Assembly: GCF_963378095.1 (NCBI RefSeq)
Contig: NZ_OY726397.1
Location: 496,001 to 560,000, forward strand
From: Mycolicibacterium sp. MU0053
GTDB taxonomy: Bacteria; Actinomycetota; Actinomycetes; Mycobacteriales; Mycobacteriaceae
Length of the DNA stretch: 64,000 nt
Direction of reading: 5' to 3'
Under the pieces are notes generated by a model. It was not told where the DNA came from and ran no database searches. It saw only the letters and a program-made list of their open reading frames with translations. The position numbers were made by a program, and so were the translations under genes. How positions within the stretch are numbered: position 1 is the stretch's first letter; every line of letters begins with the position of its first letter. This document shows, piece by piece, positions 55,570 to 64,000 of the stretch.

Positions 55570-57036
55570 TCACGATTTGCCGCCCGCGGCCGCCAACGCC
55601 TCGAGGAATGACCGCGCCCATTGGTCCACATCGTGGGTGAGCACCTGACGTCGTAGCGCGCGCATGCGCTGGCGTCCGTCTTCGGATGTCTGTTCGAGGG
55701 CGGCCACGATCTTGTCCTTGACGCCGTCCAGGTCGTGCGGATTGACGAGGTAAGCCCGCTGCAACTCGGCGGCGGCGCCGGTGAATTCCGAGAGCACCAG
55801 CGCGCCGCCCAGGTCGCTGCGGCAGGCCACATACTCCTTGGCCACCAGGTTCATCCCATCGCGCAGCGGTGTCACCAGCATGACGTCGGCGGCCACGAAG
55901 AATGCGATCAGCTCATCGCGCGGCACGGGGCGGTGCAGGTACTGCACCACGGGATGGCCGACCTCGCCGAACTCGCCGTTGATGTGGCCCACCTGCCGCT
56001 CGATGTCGTCGCGCAGCATGCGGTAGCTTTCCACCCGCTCCCGGCTGGGCGTGGCCAGTTGCACCAGCACTGTGTCCTCGCGTCCGGCGCGACCTTCCTC
56101 CAGTAGTTCGGTGAACGCCTCGAGCCGGACGTCGATGCCCTTGGTGTAGTCCAACCGGTCGACGCCGAGCAGGATCTTGCGGGGATTGCCCAACTCGGCG
56201 CGGATCTCGCGGGCGCGGCGCCGGATGTCGCGATTCTTGGCGCGTTGGTCCAGTTCGGCCGAATCGATCGAAATGGGGAACGCCCCGACCTTCACCGTGC
56301 GGGACTCGAAGTGGACCTCACCGAAGCGGGAACGCACACCGATCGAGGCTCGCGAGGTGTTGGCACCGATCAGCCGTCGGGCCAGGACCAGGAAGTTCTG
56401 TGCGCCACCGGCGAGGTGGAAACCCACCAGATCCGCCCCCAGCAGGCCCTCGATGATCTCCGTTCGCCACGGCATCTGCAGGAACAGCTCCACCGGCGGG
56501 AACGGGATGTGCAGGAAGAAGCCGATGGTCAGGTCGGGTCGCAGCTCCCGCAGCATCTTGGGAACCAGTTGCAGCTGATAGTCCTGGACCCAGACCGTGG
56601 CGCCGAGGGCCGCGGTTCGGGCCGTGGCGTCGGCGAACCGCCGGTTCACCACGACGTAGCGGTCCCACCACTCGCGCCGGTATTCGGGCTTGACGATCAC
56701 ATCGTGGTACAGCGGCCACAGCGTGGCGTTGGAGAAACCCTCGTAGTACTGGGCGATGTCGTCGGCGCTGAGCCGGACCGGCTGCAGCCGCAGGTCTTCC
56801 TCGATCATCGGCTCGTCGATGGTCTCGACGTCGTCATCGGCGATTCCGGCCCAGCCAATCCAGGCGCCGCGGCGTTTACGCAGCAGCGGTTCCAACGCGG
56901 TGACCAACCCGCCGGGGCTGCGCTTCCACGTGGTGGTGCCGTCCGGGTGCCGTTCCATGTCGATCGGCAGCCGGTTGGCGACAACCACGAAGTCGGAGTC
57001 CCCGGAGGGGGTGGGCCGGCCCTCCCCGGGCCGCAC
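55570..57036 (-). CDS. otsA: Trehalose-6-phosphate synthase OtsA
   Basis: A 488-residue GT20 glycosyltransferase that joins UDP- or ADP-glucose and glucose-6-phosphate. Visible motifs are [13 protein letters not shown] and [13 protein letters not shown] at the N-terminus, [35 protein letters not shown] (nucleotide-sugar site) and [16 protein letters not shown]. Trehalose is a stress solute and cell-wall lipid carrier in mycobacteria. The GTG start directly follows the stop of a 53-residue gene, which suggests coupling. Corresponds to Rv3490; a gene like Rv3491 is absent between it and mce4. Confidence 0.95.
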   Translation of the reverse strand: MRPGEGRPTPSGDSDFVVVANRLPIDMERHPDGTTTWKRSPGGLVTALEPLLRKRRGAWIGWAGIADDDVETIDEPMIEEDLRLQPVRLSADDIAQYYEGFSNATLWPLYHDVIVKPEYRREWWDRYVVVNRRFADATARTAALGATVWVQDYQLQLVPKMLRELRPDLTIGFFLHIPFPPVELFLQMPWRTEIIEGLLGADLVGFHLAGGAQNFLVLARRLIGANTSRASIGVRSRFGEVHFESRTVKVGAFPISIDSAELDQRAKNRDIRRRAREIRAELGNPRKILLGVDRLDYTKGIDVRLEAFTELLEEGRAGREDTVLVQLATPSRERVESYRMLRDDIERQVGHINGEFGEVGHPVVQYLHRPVPRDELIAFFVAADVMLVTPLRDGMNLVAKEYVACRSDLGGALVLSEFTGAAAELQRAYLVNPHDLDGVKDKIVAALEQTSEDGRQRMRALRRQVLTHDVDQWARSFLEALAAAGGKS

Positions 57037-57198
57037 CTAGGCCTCGATTTTCGACGGTCCAATACCGAGCATCGAAAGAAAAACCCGGCACTCGTCGGCG
57101 TCGGTGGCGTAGGCGGCTACGACGCGGCGGGCGTCGCTTGCGGTGTTGTCAGGCAATGGCTCGACGTCGGGGTCTACGGGTTCAGTTTTGGGTGGCAT
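57037..57198 (-). CDS. Conserved small protein upstream of otsA (Rv3489-like)
   Basis: A 53-residue acidic protein beginning MPPKTEPVDPDVEPLPDN and ending FLSMLGIGPSKIEA. No signal peptide or membrane segment is present. Its stop codon (TAG) is immediately followed by the otsA GTG with no intervening base. From memory a small gene, Rv3489, has the same size and place in M. tuberculosis, which supports it as real. Function unknown; translational coupling could set OtsA output. Confidence 0.75.
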   Translation of the reverse strand: MPPKTEPVDPDVEPLPDNTASDARRVVAAYATDADECRVFLSMLGIGPSKIEA

Positions 57199-57331
57199 CA
57201 CACGAGTCTACCGATGGCGGGGCCCGGCCTCATAACCCTGAGCTCTGCGGATGCTATATGCGTCGACACCGACGGCCCGCTTCGAGCTGCCCGGCGGTTT
57301 ACGGTCTGGGCCGAAGTCGTAAAGTACAGGG

Positions 57332-58267
57332 ATGGCGAAGCCCGAGCAAACCGACAATAGTTCTCCGGCCGACGGCACCCCGGAGTTCGTGACCTACGAG
57401 ACCCTCGATTCCGGCCAGATCGCACGGGTCTGGCTCAACCGTCCCGCCGAGCACAACGCCCAGAACCGGACCCTGTTGGTCCAGCTCGATGAGGCGTTCC
57501 GCCGGGCCGAGGCCGACGACGAGGTTCGCGTGATCATCCTGGGAGCGCGCGGCAAGAACTTCTCGGCCGGCCACGACCTCGGTTCGGAGGCCGCGCTGGC
57601 CGAACGCACCCCCGGCCCCGGCATGCACCCGAGCTTCGCGTGCGACGGCGCGACCCGACCGGGCATGGTGGAGAAGCTCTACCTGCAGGAATGGCACTAC
57701 TACTTCGAGAACACCTCGCGCTGGCGTGACCTGCGCAAGATCACCATCGCCTCGGTGCAGGGCAATGCCATCTCGGCCGGTCTGATGCTGGTGTGGGCCT
57801 GCGACCTCATTGTCGCCGCCGACAACGCGAAGTTCAGCGACGTCGTCGCCACCCGGCTGGGCATGCCCGGCGTGGAGTACTTCGCTCACCCGTGGGAGTT
57901 CGGGCCCCGCAAGGCCAAGGAATTGCTGTTGACCGGCGATTCGATCGACGCTGACGAGGCGCATCGGCTGGGCATGGTCGCCAAGGTGTTCCCGGTGGAC
58001 GAGTTGGAGGATAAGACCTTGGAGTTCGCCCGGCGCATCGCCGCCCGGCCGACCATGGCGGCGCTGCTGGTCAAGGACTCGGTGAACGCGGCCACGGACG
58101 CCATGGGCTTCGGCGAGGCGCTGCGGCACGCGTTCCACATTCACGAACTGGGGCACGCGCACTGGGCGGCCTACAACGAGAATCGGTTCCCGGTTGCCCA
58201 GGCCCCCGACGTGGAGGATTGGCGGACGGCAAAACCCACCCAGCCCGCGCGCAAGGACGTACCCTGA
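57332..58267 (+). CDS. Enoyl-CoA hydratase/isomerase family protein
   Basis: A 311-residue crotonase-fold protein. The first oxyanion block is LGARGKNFSAGHDLGSE. The second is ASVQGNAISAGLMLVWACDLIVAA, with Ala and Ser where many hydratases have Gly and Gly. FSDVVATRLGMPGVEYFAHPWEFGPRKAKELLLTG follows. It is longer than typical hydratases because of an insertion near 80-110. No KstR box lies upstream; the promoter region is the gap next to the small otsA leader gene. The substrate is unknown. Confidence 0.87.
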   Translation: MAKPEQTDNSSPADGTPEFVTYETLDSGQIARVWLNRPAEHNAQNRTLLVQLDEAFRRAEADDEVRVIILGARGKNFSAGHDLGSEAALAERTPGPGMHPSFACDGATRPGMVEKLYLQEWHYYFENTSRWRDLRKITIASVQGNAISAGLMLVWACDLIVAADNAKFSDVVATRLGMPGVEYFAHPWEFGPRKAKELLLTGDSIDADEAHRLGMVAKVFPVDELEDKTLEFARRIAARPTMAALLVKDSVNAATDAMGFGEALRHAFHIHELGHAHWAAYNENRFPVAQAPDVEDWRTAKPTQPARKDVP

Positions 58268-58279
58268 CCCGTGCGTTAC

Positions 58280-58293
58280 TAGAACCTGTTCTA
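58280..58293 (+). promoter_or_regulatory. KstR box upstream of SDR gene
   Basis: TAGAACCTGTTCTA matches the KstR consensus and is a near-perfect palindrome. It lies 19 bases upstream of the SDR start codon, in the 45-bp gap after the hydratase gene. The following TAATTC is only a weak -10. Confidence 0.8.
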
Positions 58294-58312
58294 ATTCGGC
58301 GAAGGGGTCGGC

Positions 58313-59134
58313 GTGCAGCTGTCGTTTGAGGACCGGACCTACCTGGTCACCGGTGGTGGAAGCGGTATCGGCAAGGGCGTCGCCGGCGCGCTGGTGGCCG
58401 CCGGCGCCAACGTGATGATCATCGGCCGCAACGCCGACCGGCTGTCGGCCGCGGCGGAGGAGATCACGGGCGGCGGCGACATCCGCTACGAGCCCGCCGA
58501 CGTCACCAACGAAGACGAGGTGGCCCGCGCTGTGGCCGCGGCGGCGGCCTGGCACGGCCGGCTGCACGGCGTCGTGCACAGCGCCGGCGGCAGCCACACC
58601 ATCGGCCCGATCACCCAGACCGACTCCGAACTGTGGCGCAGCACCGTCGACCTCAACGTCAACGGCACCATGTATGTCCTGAAACACTCCGCGCGCGAGA
58701 TGGTCCGCGCCGGCGGCGGATCGTTTGTGGGCATCTCCTCGATCGCGGCGAGCAACACCCACCGCTGGTTCGGCGCCTACGGTCCGGCGAAGTCGGCGCT
58801 GGATGCGCTGCTGCGGCTGGCGGCCGACGAGCTGGGCCCGTCCTGGGTGCGGGTCAACGGCATCCGGCCCGGCCTGACGCGCACGGACATGGTGGGGCCC
58901 ATCATGGAACTGCCCGCCACGCTCGAGGACTACCGCCAGTGCACGCCGCTGCCGCGGGTCGGGGAGGTGGCCGACATCGCGAACATGGCGCTGTTCCTGC
59001 TCTCGGATGCCGCCGAATACGTCACCGGGCAGGTGATCAACGTCGACGGCGGGCACGGACTGCGCCGCGGCCCGGACATCTCCGGGCTGCTCGAGCCCGC
59101 GTTCGGTGCGGACGGTTTGCGCGGGGTCGTCTGA
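58313..59134 (+). CDS. Short-chain dehydrogenase/reductase under a KstR box
   Basis: A 273-residue SDR. The cofactor loop TGGGSGIGKG is at 13-22, the HSAGGSHT block replaces the usual NNAG, SSIAAS carries the catalytic Ser, YGPAKSALDAL gives Tyr and Lys, and VRVNGIRPGLTRTDM follows. The GTG start has AAGGGG upstream. A perfect KstR box just before it indicates a place in sterol catabolism. A broken MFS gene begins six bases after its stop, so both were probably one operon. Confidence 0.88.
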   Translation: MQLSFEDRTYLVTGGGSGIGKGVAGALVAAGANVMIIGRNADRLSAAAEEITGGGDIRYEPADVTNEDEVARAVAAAAAWHGRLHGVVHSAGGSHTIGPITQTDSELWRSTVDLNVNGTMYVLKHSAREMVRAGGGSFVGISSIAASNTHRWFGAYGPAKSALDALLRLAADELGPSWVRVNGIRPGLTRTDMVGPIMELPATLEDYRQCTPLPRVGEVADIANMALFLLSDAAEYVTGQVINVDGGHGLRRGPDISGLLEPAFGADGLRGVV

Positions 59135-59140
59135 CCGCCG

Positions 59141-59955
59141 ATGAGGTTCGGGACGCCGGCTGACACCCACTCGCCGCGTCGGGCCTGGGCCGCAGTCATG
59201 CTGCTGGCCGTCGTCGGGACGCTGAATTACGCCGACCGGGGCAGTCGCTGCCGGCCGCGCCGGTGGTGCGGGCCGAGGACTCGACGCGCTGGTGGGACCT
59301 GCTGGCCAAACCCAGCTACCGCGCGATAGTGGCTGGGGCGGCGTGTGTTTCGTTCGCCGGCTACTCGCTGACGACGTTCGCCCCGGCGTTCCTGATGCGC
59401 AGCCGCGGCATGTCGCTGGGTGCGGTGGCCTGGCAGTACGGCCTGGCCAGCGGGCTGACCGGAATCCTGGGACTGCTGCTCGTCGGGCGCATCGCCGACC
59501 GGCTCTCCAGGCGGGACCCGCGCTGGCTGCTGTGGTTGGTGGCCGCGATGACCGCGGCCATGGTGCCGTTCTCGTTCGCCGCGTTGTTGGTGGACGGCGC
59601 AGGCGCCACCGTGTGGTTCATCGCGCTGAGTTACGTGATCGGCACGGCGTACATGGCGCCGTCGATAGCGGCCATCCAACGCCTGGTGCGGCCCGAGCAG
59701 CGGGCCACGGCATCGGCGATCTTCCTGTTTTTCAGCGCGATCGTGGGGTCGGCCGGACCGTTTCTGACCGGGGTGATCAGCGATGCCCTGCTGGCCGATT
59801 TCGGCGCCATGTCGCTGGAACGGGCGCTGTTCGTGGTGCCGGTGGTCCAGATCGTGGCGATCGGTTGCTACCTGTGGGCCGGCCGGCGATTCGTCGAGGA
59901 GATCATCGACGACGTGCCGGAGGCTGCGGCCGACCGCGCTGCGGTCGTCCACTGA
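59141..59955 (+). pseudogene. MFS transporter gene with internal deletion and frameshift
   Basis: The first 100 bases encode a normal MFS start (RRAWAAVMLLAVVGTLNYADRG, first helix). At about 59240 the frame is lost. The matching continuation is in another frame (QSLPAAPVVRAEDSTRWWDLL) and runs into the second half of an MFS protein with about six membrane segments (YRAIVAGAACVSFAGYSLTTFAPAFL ... IVAIGCYLWAGRRFVEEI). Helices 2-6, roughly 150-180 residues, are missing. A product could only be made from a GTG near 59263 as a C-terminal half. It follows the KstR-controlled SDR by six bases, so the intact ancestor may have moved a sterol-related compound. Confidence 0.82.
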
Positions 59956-60025
59956 GGTGGTTCACCGGTCCCGGAACTCGTAGGGTGGCGGGAAGGAATC
60001 GGCAGCTAGGACACCGGGGGCTCGC

Positions 60026-60460
60026 ATGGTCGACATTCACGTGGAGCGGACCATCGCCGCGTCACCGGACCGGGTCTTCGCGTGGTTGGCCGACCCCGCC
60101 AGCCTGACCTCGGCGCCGTTGGTGTTGCGCGCGGCCTGGGCCGCGGACTCGCCGGCACCCGGTGTCGGCGCGGTGCGCAAGGTCACCGCGGCCGGGATGT
60201 GGTTCCACGAGGAGATCACTGCCTACGAACCGCCGCACAGCTACTCCTATCTGATCGTGCGGTCGCTGCCGGCGTTCGACCACGACGGCGGCACCCTCAC
60301 GTTCACCGCATCCGGGGAGGGCACGCACGTCGATTGGTCGTCGTCCTACACCCACCCGCTGCGCGGCGGCGGCGCGGCGATGCAGGCGCTCAGTTCGCGG
60401 CTGCTGCCGTGGAACTTCCGCGCGGTGCTCGCCGGTTGCGCGCGCACCCTGGAGGGGTAG
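60026..60460 (+). CDS. SRPBCC (START/polyketide cyclase-like) family protein
   Basis: A 144-residue protein with the SRPBCC fold pattern: VERTIAASPDRVFAWLADP at the N-terminus, ITAYEPPHSYSYLIV and GTHVDWSSSYTHPL in the strands, and a C-terminal helix LPWNFRAVLAGCARTLE. These small proteins bind hydrophobic ligands in a cavity. Nothing in the sequence gives the ligand. It is 31 bases before a membrane-anchored hydrolase gene, probably in one transcript. Confidence 0.85.
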   Translation: MVDIHVERTIAASPDRVFAWLADPASLTSAPLVLRAAWAADSPAPGVGAVRKVTAAGMWFHEEITAYEPPHSYSYLIVRSLPAFDHDGGTLTFTASGEGTHVDWSSSYTHPLRGGGAAMQALSSRLLPWNFRAVLAGCARTLEG

Positions 60461-60491
60461 CCGACGTTGGCACTGTCGGCATAATCGGGGG

Positions 60492-61964
60492 GTGCGCTCG
60501 GCCGAGATCCTGTTGTGTGTCGCCAACGCGGTCGGTCTGACGGCATTGTTGGTCCCGCTCCGTGGCCGGGCTCGCTACGGCCGGCACCTGGCCGTGCTCC
60601 CGCCGGTGGTGGCGCTCGTCCAGGTGGTCACGGAAGGCTACCGCTGGCAGCTGGTTCCGGCGTACCTACTGGCCGTCGGGGTGGGGCTGGGCTGGATTAC
60701 CCGCGTTGGACTTCCGCGACAGCGGTGGCGACGGGTGATCGGATTGGGTGTGGCCGTCGCCGTATTCGTCGTCTCGGTGCTGATTCCGGTGGCCGTACCG
60801 GTCTTCCTGTTCCCGGCTCCCGAAGGCCCCTACGCGATAGGGACGGTGACCTACCATTGGCGCGACGACCACCGGCGGGAAATCTTCGACGCCGATCCCG
60901 CGGCGCGTCGCGAGCTCATGGCCCAGGTCTGGTACCCGGCCGAGCGTGACGCCGAGGCCCCCACGGCACCGTATGTTCCGGATGCTGCCGCGTTGGCGCC
61001 GGCGGCGGGGCGGCTCCTCGGCGTTCCCGGATTCGTCTTCGGCCATTTCGACGTGGTGCCCACCCACGCGGCGCAGGGGCCGCCGGTGGCCTCCGACCGG
61101 CCCCGCTATCCGGTGCTGGTCTTTGCCTCGGGGCTCAACGCGTTCCGGCAGTCCAACATGTTTCAGATCGAGCAACTGGTGTCGCGTGGCTTCATCGTGG
61201 TCGGACTCGACCAGCCGTACACCTCCGCGGTCACCGCTTTTCCGGACGGCCGCACCGTCGACGGGTGGTCCAAGGACCGGCTGGTCGAGGTCATCCAGCA
61301 GAGCGTCACACCGACGGCGCCGGCGCCGTCGCTCGGCGACGTGGAGCTGCCCGACGGAATCTTCCCCTACTTGGCGGCCGACCTGAGCTTTGCGTTGGAT
61401 CAGCTTGCAAGGCTGAATGATTCGGATTCGCAGGGGCTGCTGACCGGTCGGGTCGACCTGGACCGGGTCGGGGCGTTCGGCGTATCACTGGGTGCGATCA
61501 CGGTCGGGCAGGCGTGTCACACGGACCCGCGTCTGCGGGCCTGCCTGATGATGGACGCGGCGATGCCGGCCAATGTGGTCCGCGATGGGCTGACGCAGCC
61601 GAGTATGTGGGTGACGCGGGATGTCGACTCGATTTTGTCGGAGCGCAGCCGCAGTGGCGGCTGGCCGGACCACGAGATCCGGGAAACCCTGGCCACGCAG
61701 CGCGCCACGTTCGACAAGAGCGCCCCGGGGTACGGCTACCACATCGAGATTCCCGGCATGTTCCACATGAACTACACCGACGCCCCCGCCTGGACGCCGT
61801 TGGCGGAGCGACTCGCGTTCTCCGGGCCGATCGGCGCGCGGCGTGGCCATGAGATCGTCGCGGCCTACACGGTGGCGTTCTTCGAACGCTTCCTCGGCGG
61901 CAACCGACCGGCGCTGCTCGAGGGCTCGCCGCCGTGGGATGGGGTGCGCATCGACCGGAGCTGA
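60492..61964 (+). CDS. Membrane-anchored alpha/beta hydrolase (PAF-acetylhydrolase-like)
   Basis: A 490-residue protein. Three to four hydrophobic segments occupy the first 110 residues. The hydrolase domain of the PAF-acetylhydrolase/dienelactone-hydrolase-like group follows. Its landmarks are AQVWYPAE, PVLVFASGLNAFRQSNMFQIEQLVSRGF, nucleophile Ser332 in FGVSLGA, and a His in PGMFHMNYTD. The likely substrate is a lipid or short ester at the membrane. The GTG start is the first that keeps all membrane segments. It is not sterol-linked by any KstR box. Confidence 0.87.
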   Translation: MRSAEILLCVANAVGLTALLVPLRGRARYGRHLAVLPPVVALVQVVTEGYRWQLVPAYLLAVGVGLGWITRVGLPRQRWRRVIGLGVAVAVFVVSVLIPVAVPVFLFPAPEGPYAIGTVTYHWRDDHRREIFDADPAARRELMAQVWYPAERDAEAPTAPYVPDAAALAPAAGRLLGVPGFVFGHFDVVPTHAAQGPPVASDRPRYPVLVFASGLNAFRQSNMFQIEQLVSRGFIVVGLDQPYTSAVTAFPDGRTVDGWSKDRLVEVIQQSVTPTAPAPSLGDVELPDGIFPYLAADLSFALDQLARLNDSDSQGLLTGRVDLDRVGAFGVSLGAITVGQACHTDPRLRACLMMDAAMPANVVRDGLTQPSMWVTRDVDSILSERSRSGGWPDHEIRETLATQRATFDKSAPGYGYHIEIPGMFHMNYTDAPAWTPLAERLAFSGPIGARRGHEIVAAYTVAFFERFLGGNRPALLEGSPPWDGVRIDRS

Positions 61965-61994
61965 GCCGGGGTGGGCAACGACCGCGACCGAGCA

Positions 61995-62011
61995 TGGGGC
62001 GGGTTGCCCCA
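61995..62011 (+). terminator. Possible weak hairpin terminator
   Basis: TGGGGC and GCCCCA form a perfect 6-bp stem with a five-base loop (GGGTT), 31 bases after the hydrolase stop. There is no T-tract, so its role as a terminator is uncertain. Confidence 0.35.
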
Positions 62012-62061
62012 CGCGCCGTAGTCGAATTCAGCCTCATGGTCGGACTGGACCCAATGCGCCT

Positions 62062-62074
62062 GTAACGCTGTTAC
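62062..62074. promoter_or_regulatory. Palindrome GTAAC-GCT-GTTAC, candidate operator
   Basis: A perfect inverted repeat with five-base arms and a three-base spacer, 97 bases upstream of the flavin-enzyme ATG. The half-site resembles TetR-family operators, but the spacing differs from KstR boxes (three bases rather than two between AAC and GTT). The regulator is unknown. Confidence 0.5.
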
Positions 62075-62170
62075 GTTGGCCCGGTAGCCGTCGTACCGCG
62101 CCCGCTGGTCCGGGGTACTCGCGCCCGTTGTTCAGGCCTATCGACAGCAGACATAGAAGGAGAACGACGG

Positions 62171-63355
62171 ATGGCGAATTCGGATCTGCGCGACTGCCTC
62201 GTCGACCGGGCCCGCAGCATGCGGGCTCTAGTCAGTGCGCAGGCAAGCGAGTCCGAGCGGTTGCGCACGATGGCACCGGCGATCGTCGACCAGATGTGGG
62301 CCACCGGGCTGATGACGGCGCTGAACCCCGCGGCTGCCGGTGGATGCGAACCGTCCTTCGCCGAAATGATCGAGATGTGGATCGAAATGGCCTGGCAGGA
62401 TGGTTCCTTCGGGTGGACGGGCATCGCGAACTTCCCCTCGTCGTTCGCCGCCGCGACATACCTTCCCGACGAGGGTTTCGCCGAGGTCTTCACCGACAAC
62501 GACAATCGGGTCACTACGGGTGGTCAGTTCGCGCCGAACGGTCAGGGCGTTGTCGTCGACGGTGGATACCGGATCACCGGCGCGTGGAACTTCGGGTCGG
62601 GCACCGGGCACGCGCATTATGTGGCGGCCGGCTTCATCCCGATGGAGGACGGCCAGCCACGGATGCTCAGCGACGGTGTCCCCGCACTGATGGTCGCCTA
62701 CGTCCCGCGCGACGAGATCACCTTCACCGACGGCTGGCATGTCCAGGGACTCAAAGGAACCGGCTCCTACGACTACAACGTGCAGGACCTGTTCGTGCCC
62801 GGATACCGGGCCATCGAGTTGTTCAGCCGGGAGCCCCGGCGGGGGGCTTCGCCCGCCGGCCGGATGGGGATGATGTCGGTCACCGCGGCCGGCCACGCAG
62901 CGTGGGCACTCGGGGTTGCCAAGAGCATGCTCGACGACGTTCAGGAGTTGGCCGCCACGAAATACCGGATGAGCGATGTGGGGGAGTCATTGGCCAGTCG
63001 CGCGACCTTCCAGACGAGCCTTGCCCACCACGTCGCGATGTGGCGGGCGGCGCGGCTTTTGGTGCTCGACGCGTTCGCCACGGTCGAAACCGGTGTCGCC
63101 GACGGTGTTGCCCTCACCCCGACAATGCGCGCGGACATGCGCGCGGCGGCGGTGTATGCCACCCATGCGGCCCGGGAATGTGCGCAGTGGGCCCACCTGG
63201 CGGCGGGCACGACCTCGATTCGGGAGGGTACCCGGCTGGAGCGGGCATTTCGCGACATGTATACCGGTACCCAGCACGCGTTCATCAGCGAGAAGGTCGC
63301 CATCGACGCCGCACAGGTGTGGCTGGGTATCGTCGATGACCAATTTGCGCTGTGA
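62171..63355 (+). CDS. Acyl-CoA dehydrogenase-fold flavin monooxygenase (HsaA/HpaH-like)
   Basis: A 394-residue protein with the fold of acyl-CoA dehydrogenases but the sequence style of class D flavin monooxygenases. Landmarks are MWIEMAWQDGSFGWTGIANFPSSFAA, YRITGAWNFGSGTGHAHYVAAG (flavin-binding strand), GWHVQGLKGTGSYDYNVQDLFVPG and HAAWALGVAKSMLDDV. HsaA hydroxylates a phenolic sterol ring intermediate; others in the family oxidise phenols or thiophenes. A strong ribosome site (AGAAGGAGAA) precedes the ATG. A separate palindrome upstream suggests its own regulator. No KstR box was seen, so a sterol role is not implied. Confidence 0.82.
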   Translation: MANSDLRDCLVDRARSMRALVSAQASESERLRTMAPAIVDQMWATGLMTALNPAAAGGCEPSFAEMIEMWIEMAWQDGSFGWTGIANFPSSFAAATYLPDEGFAEVFTDNDNRVTTGGQFAPNGQGVVVDGGYRITGAWNFGSGTGHAHYVAAGFIPMEDGQPRMLSDGVPALMVAYVPRDEITFTDGWHVQGLKGTGSYDYNVQDLFVPGYRAIELFSREPRRGASPAGRMGMMSVTAAGHAAWALGVAKSMLDDVQELAATKYRMSDVGESLASRATFQTSLAHHVAMWRAARLLVLDAFATVETGVADGVALTPTMRADMRAAAVYATHAARECAQWAHLAAGTTSIREGTRLERAFRDMYTGTQHAFISEKVAIDAAQVWLGIVDDQFAL

Positions 63356-63483
63356 CGGTTGCTAAGGCCCCGACACAACCGTCATTCCTTCGAAGCGTGC
63401 CACCGAAAACCCCTAGGAGCGTGGGTCGGTAACACGCCGGGTGGGGTGTCTGGGTTGGCGGCGGGTGTAGGGGATCATGGGGT

Positions 63484-64000
63484 GTGCCTGATGATCTCGA
63501 TGCCGAGGGTTTGTTCGAGGTAGATCCCGAACTGCGGGTGGATTCGCATTCTGTGGCGCCGAAGGCGCCGGTGGATAAGTCGTTTCGCCCGTTCAACCCG
63601 GATCAAGACTTGTTGTTGCCGCCATCGCTGGATGACTGGCTACCGGCCGAGCACCTGGTCCGGTTCATCGCCGATCTGGTCGATGAGCACTTGGACCTGT
63701 CCCGGATCCACGCCGCCTATACCGAGGTCCGCGGTGGGCCACCGTATGACCCGCGGCTGATGGTGCGGATCCTGCTGTATGGCTACACCACCGGGGTTCG
63801 TTCCTCGCGCAAGCTGGAAGCCGCCTGCACCGATGTGGTCGCGTTTCGGTGGCTGGCTGCAGGCAGCGCCCCGGACTATCGGGCGATCGCCCGGTTCCGC
63901 AAACGCCACCTCTCGGCGTTGGGACGCCTGTTCGTCCAAGCGTTGGCGTTGTGCCAGGCCGCCGGGATGGTCAGCCTGGGCCAGGTCGCACTCGATGGCA
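63484..64000 (+). mobile_element. IS1182-type transposase, 5' part (runs off window)
   Basis: The first 172 codons of a DDE transposase. FRPFNPDQDLLLPPSLDDWL and AEHLVRFIADLVDEHLDLS, followed by GPPYDPRLMVRILLYGYTTGVRSSRKLE and DYRAIARFRKRHL, are the hallmark N-terminal (DUF772-like) region of IS1182-family transposases. The catalytic residues lie beyond the edge. The GTG start is tentative. The left inverted repeat should lie in the 128 bases between the flavin-enzyme stop and this start, but I cannot fix it without the right end. Confidence 0.85.

Noticed and set aside
57299..59170. Open frame of about 623 codons on the minus strand opposite the hydratase and SDR
   Set aside because: No recognisable family; the plus-strand proteins are clear crotonase and SDR members.
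62061..62076. KstR box upstream of the flavin enzyme
   Set aside because: AAC and GTT are three bases apart rather than two, so the site does not fit the KstR consensus.
1..64000. CRISPR arrays, tRNA or rRNA genes, riboswitches, prophage genes
   Set aside because: I looked for regularly spaced repeats, cloverleaf-like segments and phage structural genes and saw none.

Overview
The window is from a high-GC mycobacterium. The evidence is a complete mce4 operon (two YrbE permeases, six Mce proteins, two Mce-associated proteins), a Mas-like type I polyketide synthase with a FAAL-type FadD, MmpS/MmpL transporters, OtsA, and many KstR-type operators. From memory, the gene order from about 19 to 57 kb follows the M. 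tuberculosis block Rv3531c-Rv3489 in reverse, but the PE_PGRS genes that interrupt that block in M. tuberculosis are absent. This suggests a non-tuberculous, probably environmental species. I see no rRNA, tRNA or CRISPR array. No gene-free stretch exceeds 300 bases; the longest are about 274 (mce4 promoter) and 259 (between pks and fadD).

Left region (1-18.1 kb). A polyketide synthase running off the left edge is divergent from a FAAL, an alpha/beta hydrolase, an MmpS and two tandem MmpL proteins. This looks like a lipid assembly and export locus whose product I cannot name. Two small secreted hemophore-like proteins follow, then a strong hairpin terminator, then a RecQ-type helicase with a C-terminal phosphoribosyltransferase-like motif that is convergent with an IclR regulator.

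Central region (19-55.6 kb). This is the sterol-catabolic regulon. Eight perfect 14-bp KstR boxes (TnnAACnnGTTnnA) and one near-perfect box sit at its promoters and at one promoter further right. Mce4 imports the sterol. CYP142, FadD19, FadD17, FadE26/FadE27, EchA19, the Hsd4A-like SDR and the Ltp3/Ltp4 aldolases with a DUF35 partner oxidise and shorten the side chain. KshA opens ring B. FdxD is a candidate electron donor. Less understood members are an F420-type oxidoreductase, an acetoacetate-decarboxylase-like protein, a TPP enzyme, an NPD-type flavoprotein, and a DUF1214/SDR/sulfotransferase operon. A serine/threonine kinase, a metallo-hydrolase, a lipoprotein and a DUF559 protein are interspersed.

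Right region (55.6-64 kb). It holds otsA with a 53-residue leader gene, an enoyl-CoA hydratase, a KstR-box-preceded SDR followed by a broken MFS transporter gene, an SRPBCC protein, a membrane-anchored alpha/beta hydrolase, an HsaA-like flavin enzyme, and the start of an IS1182-type transposase running off the right edge.
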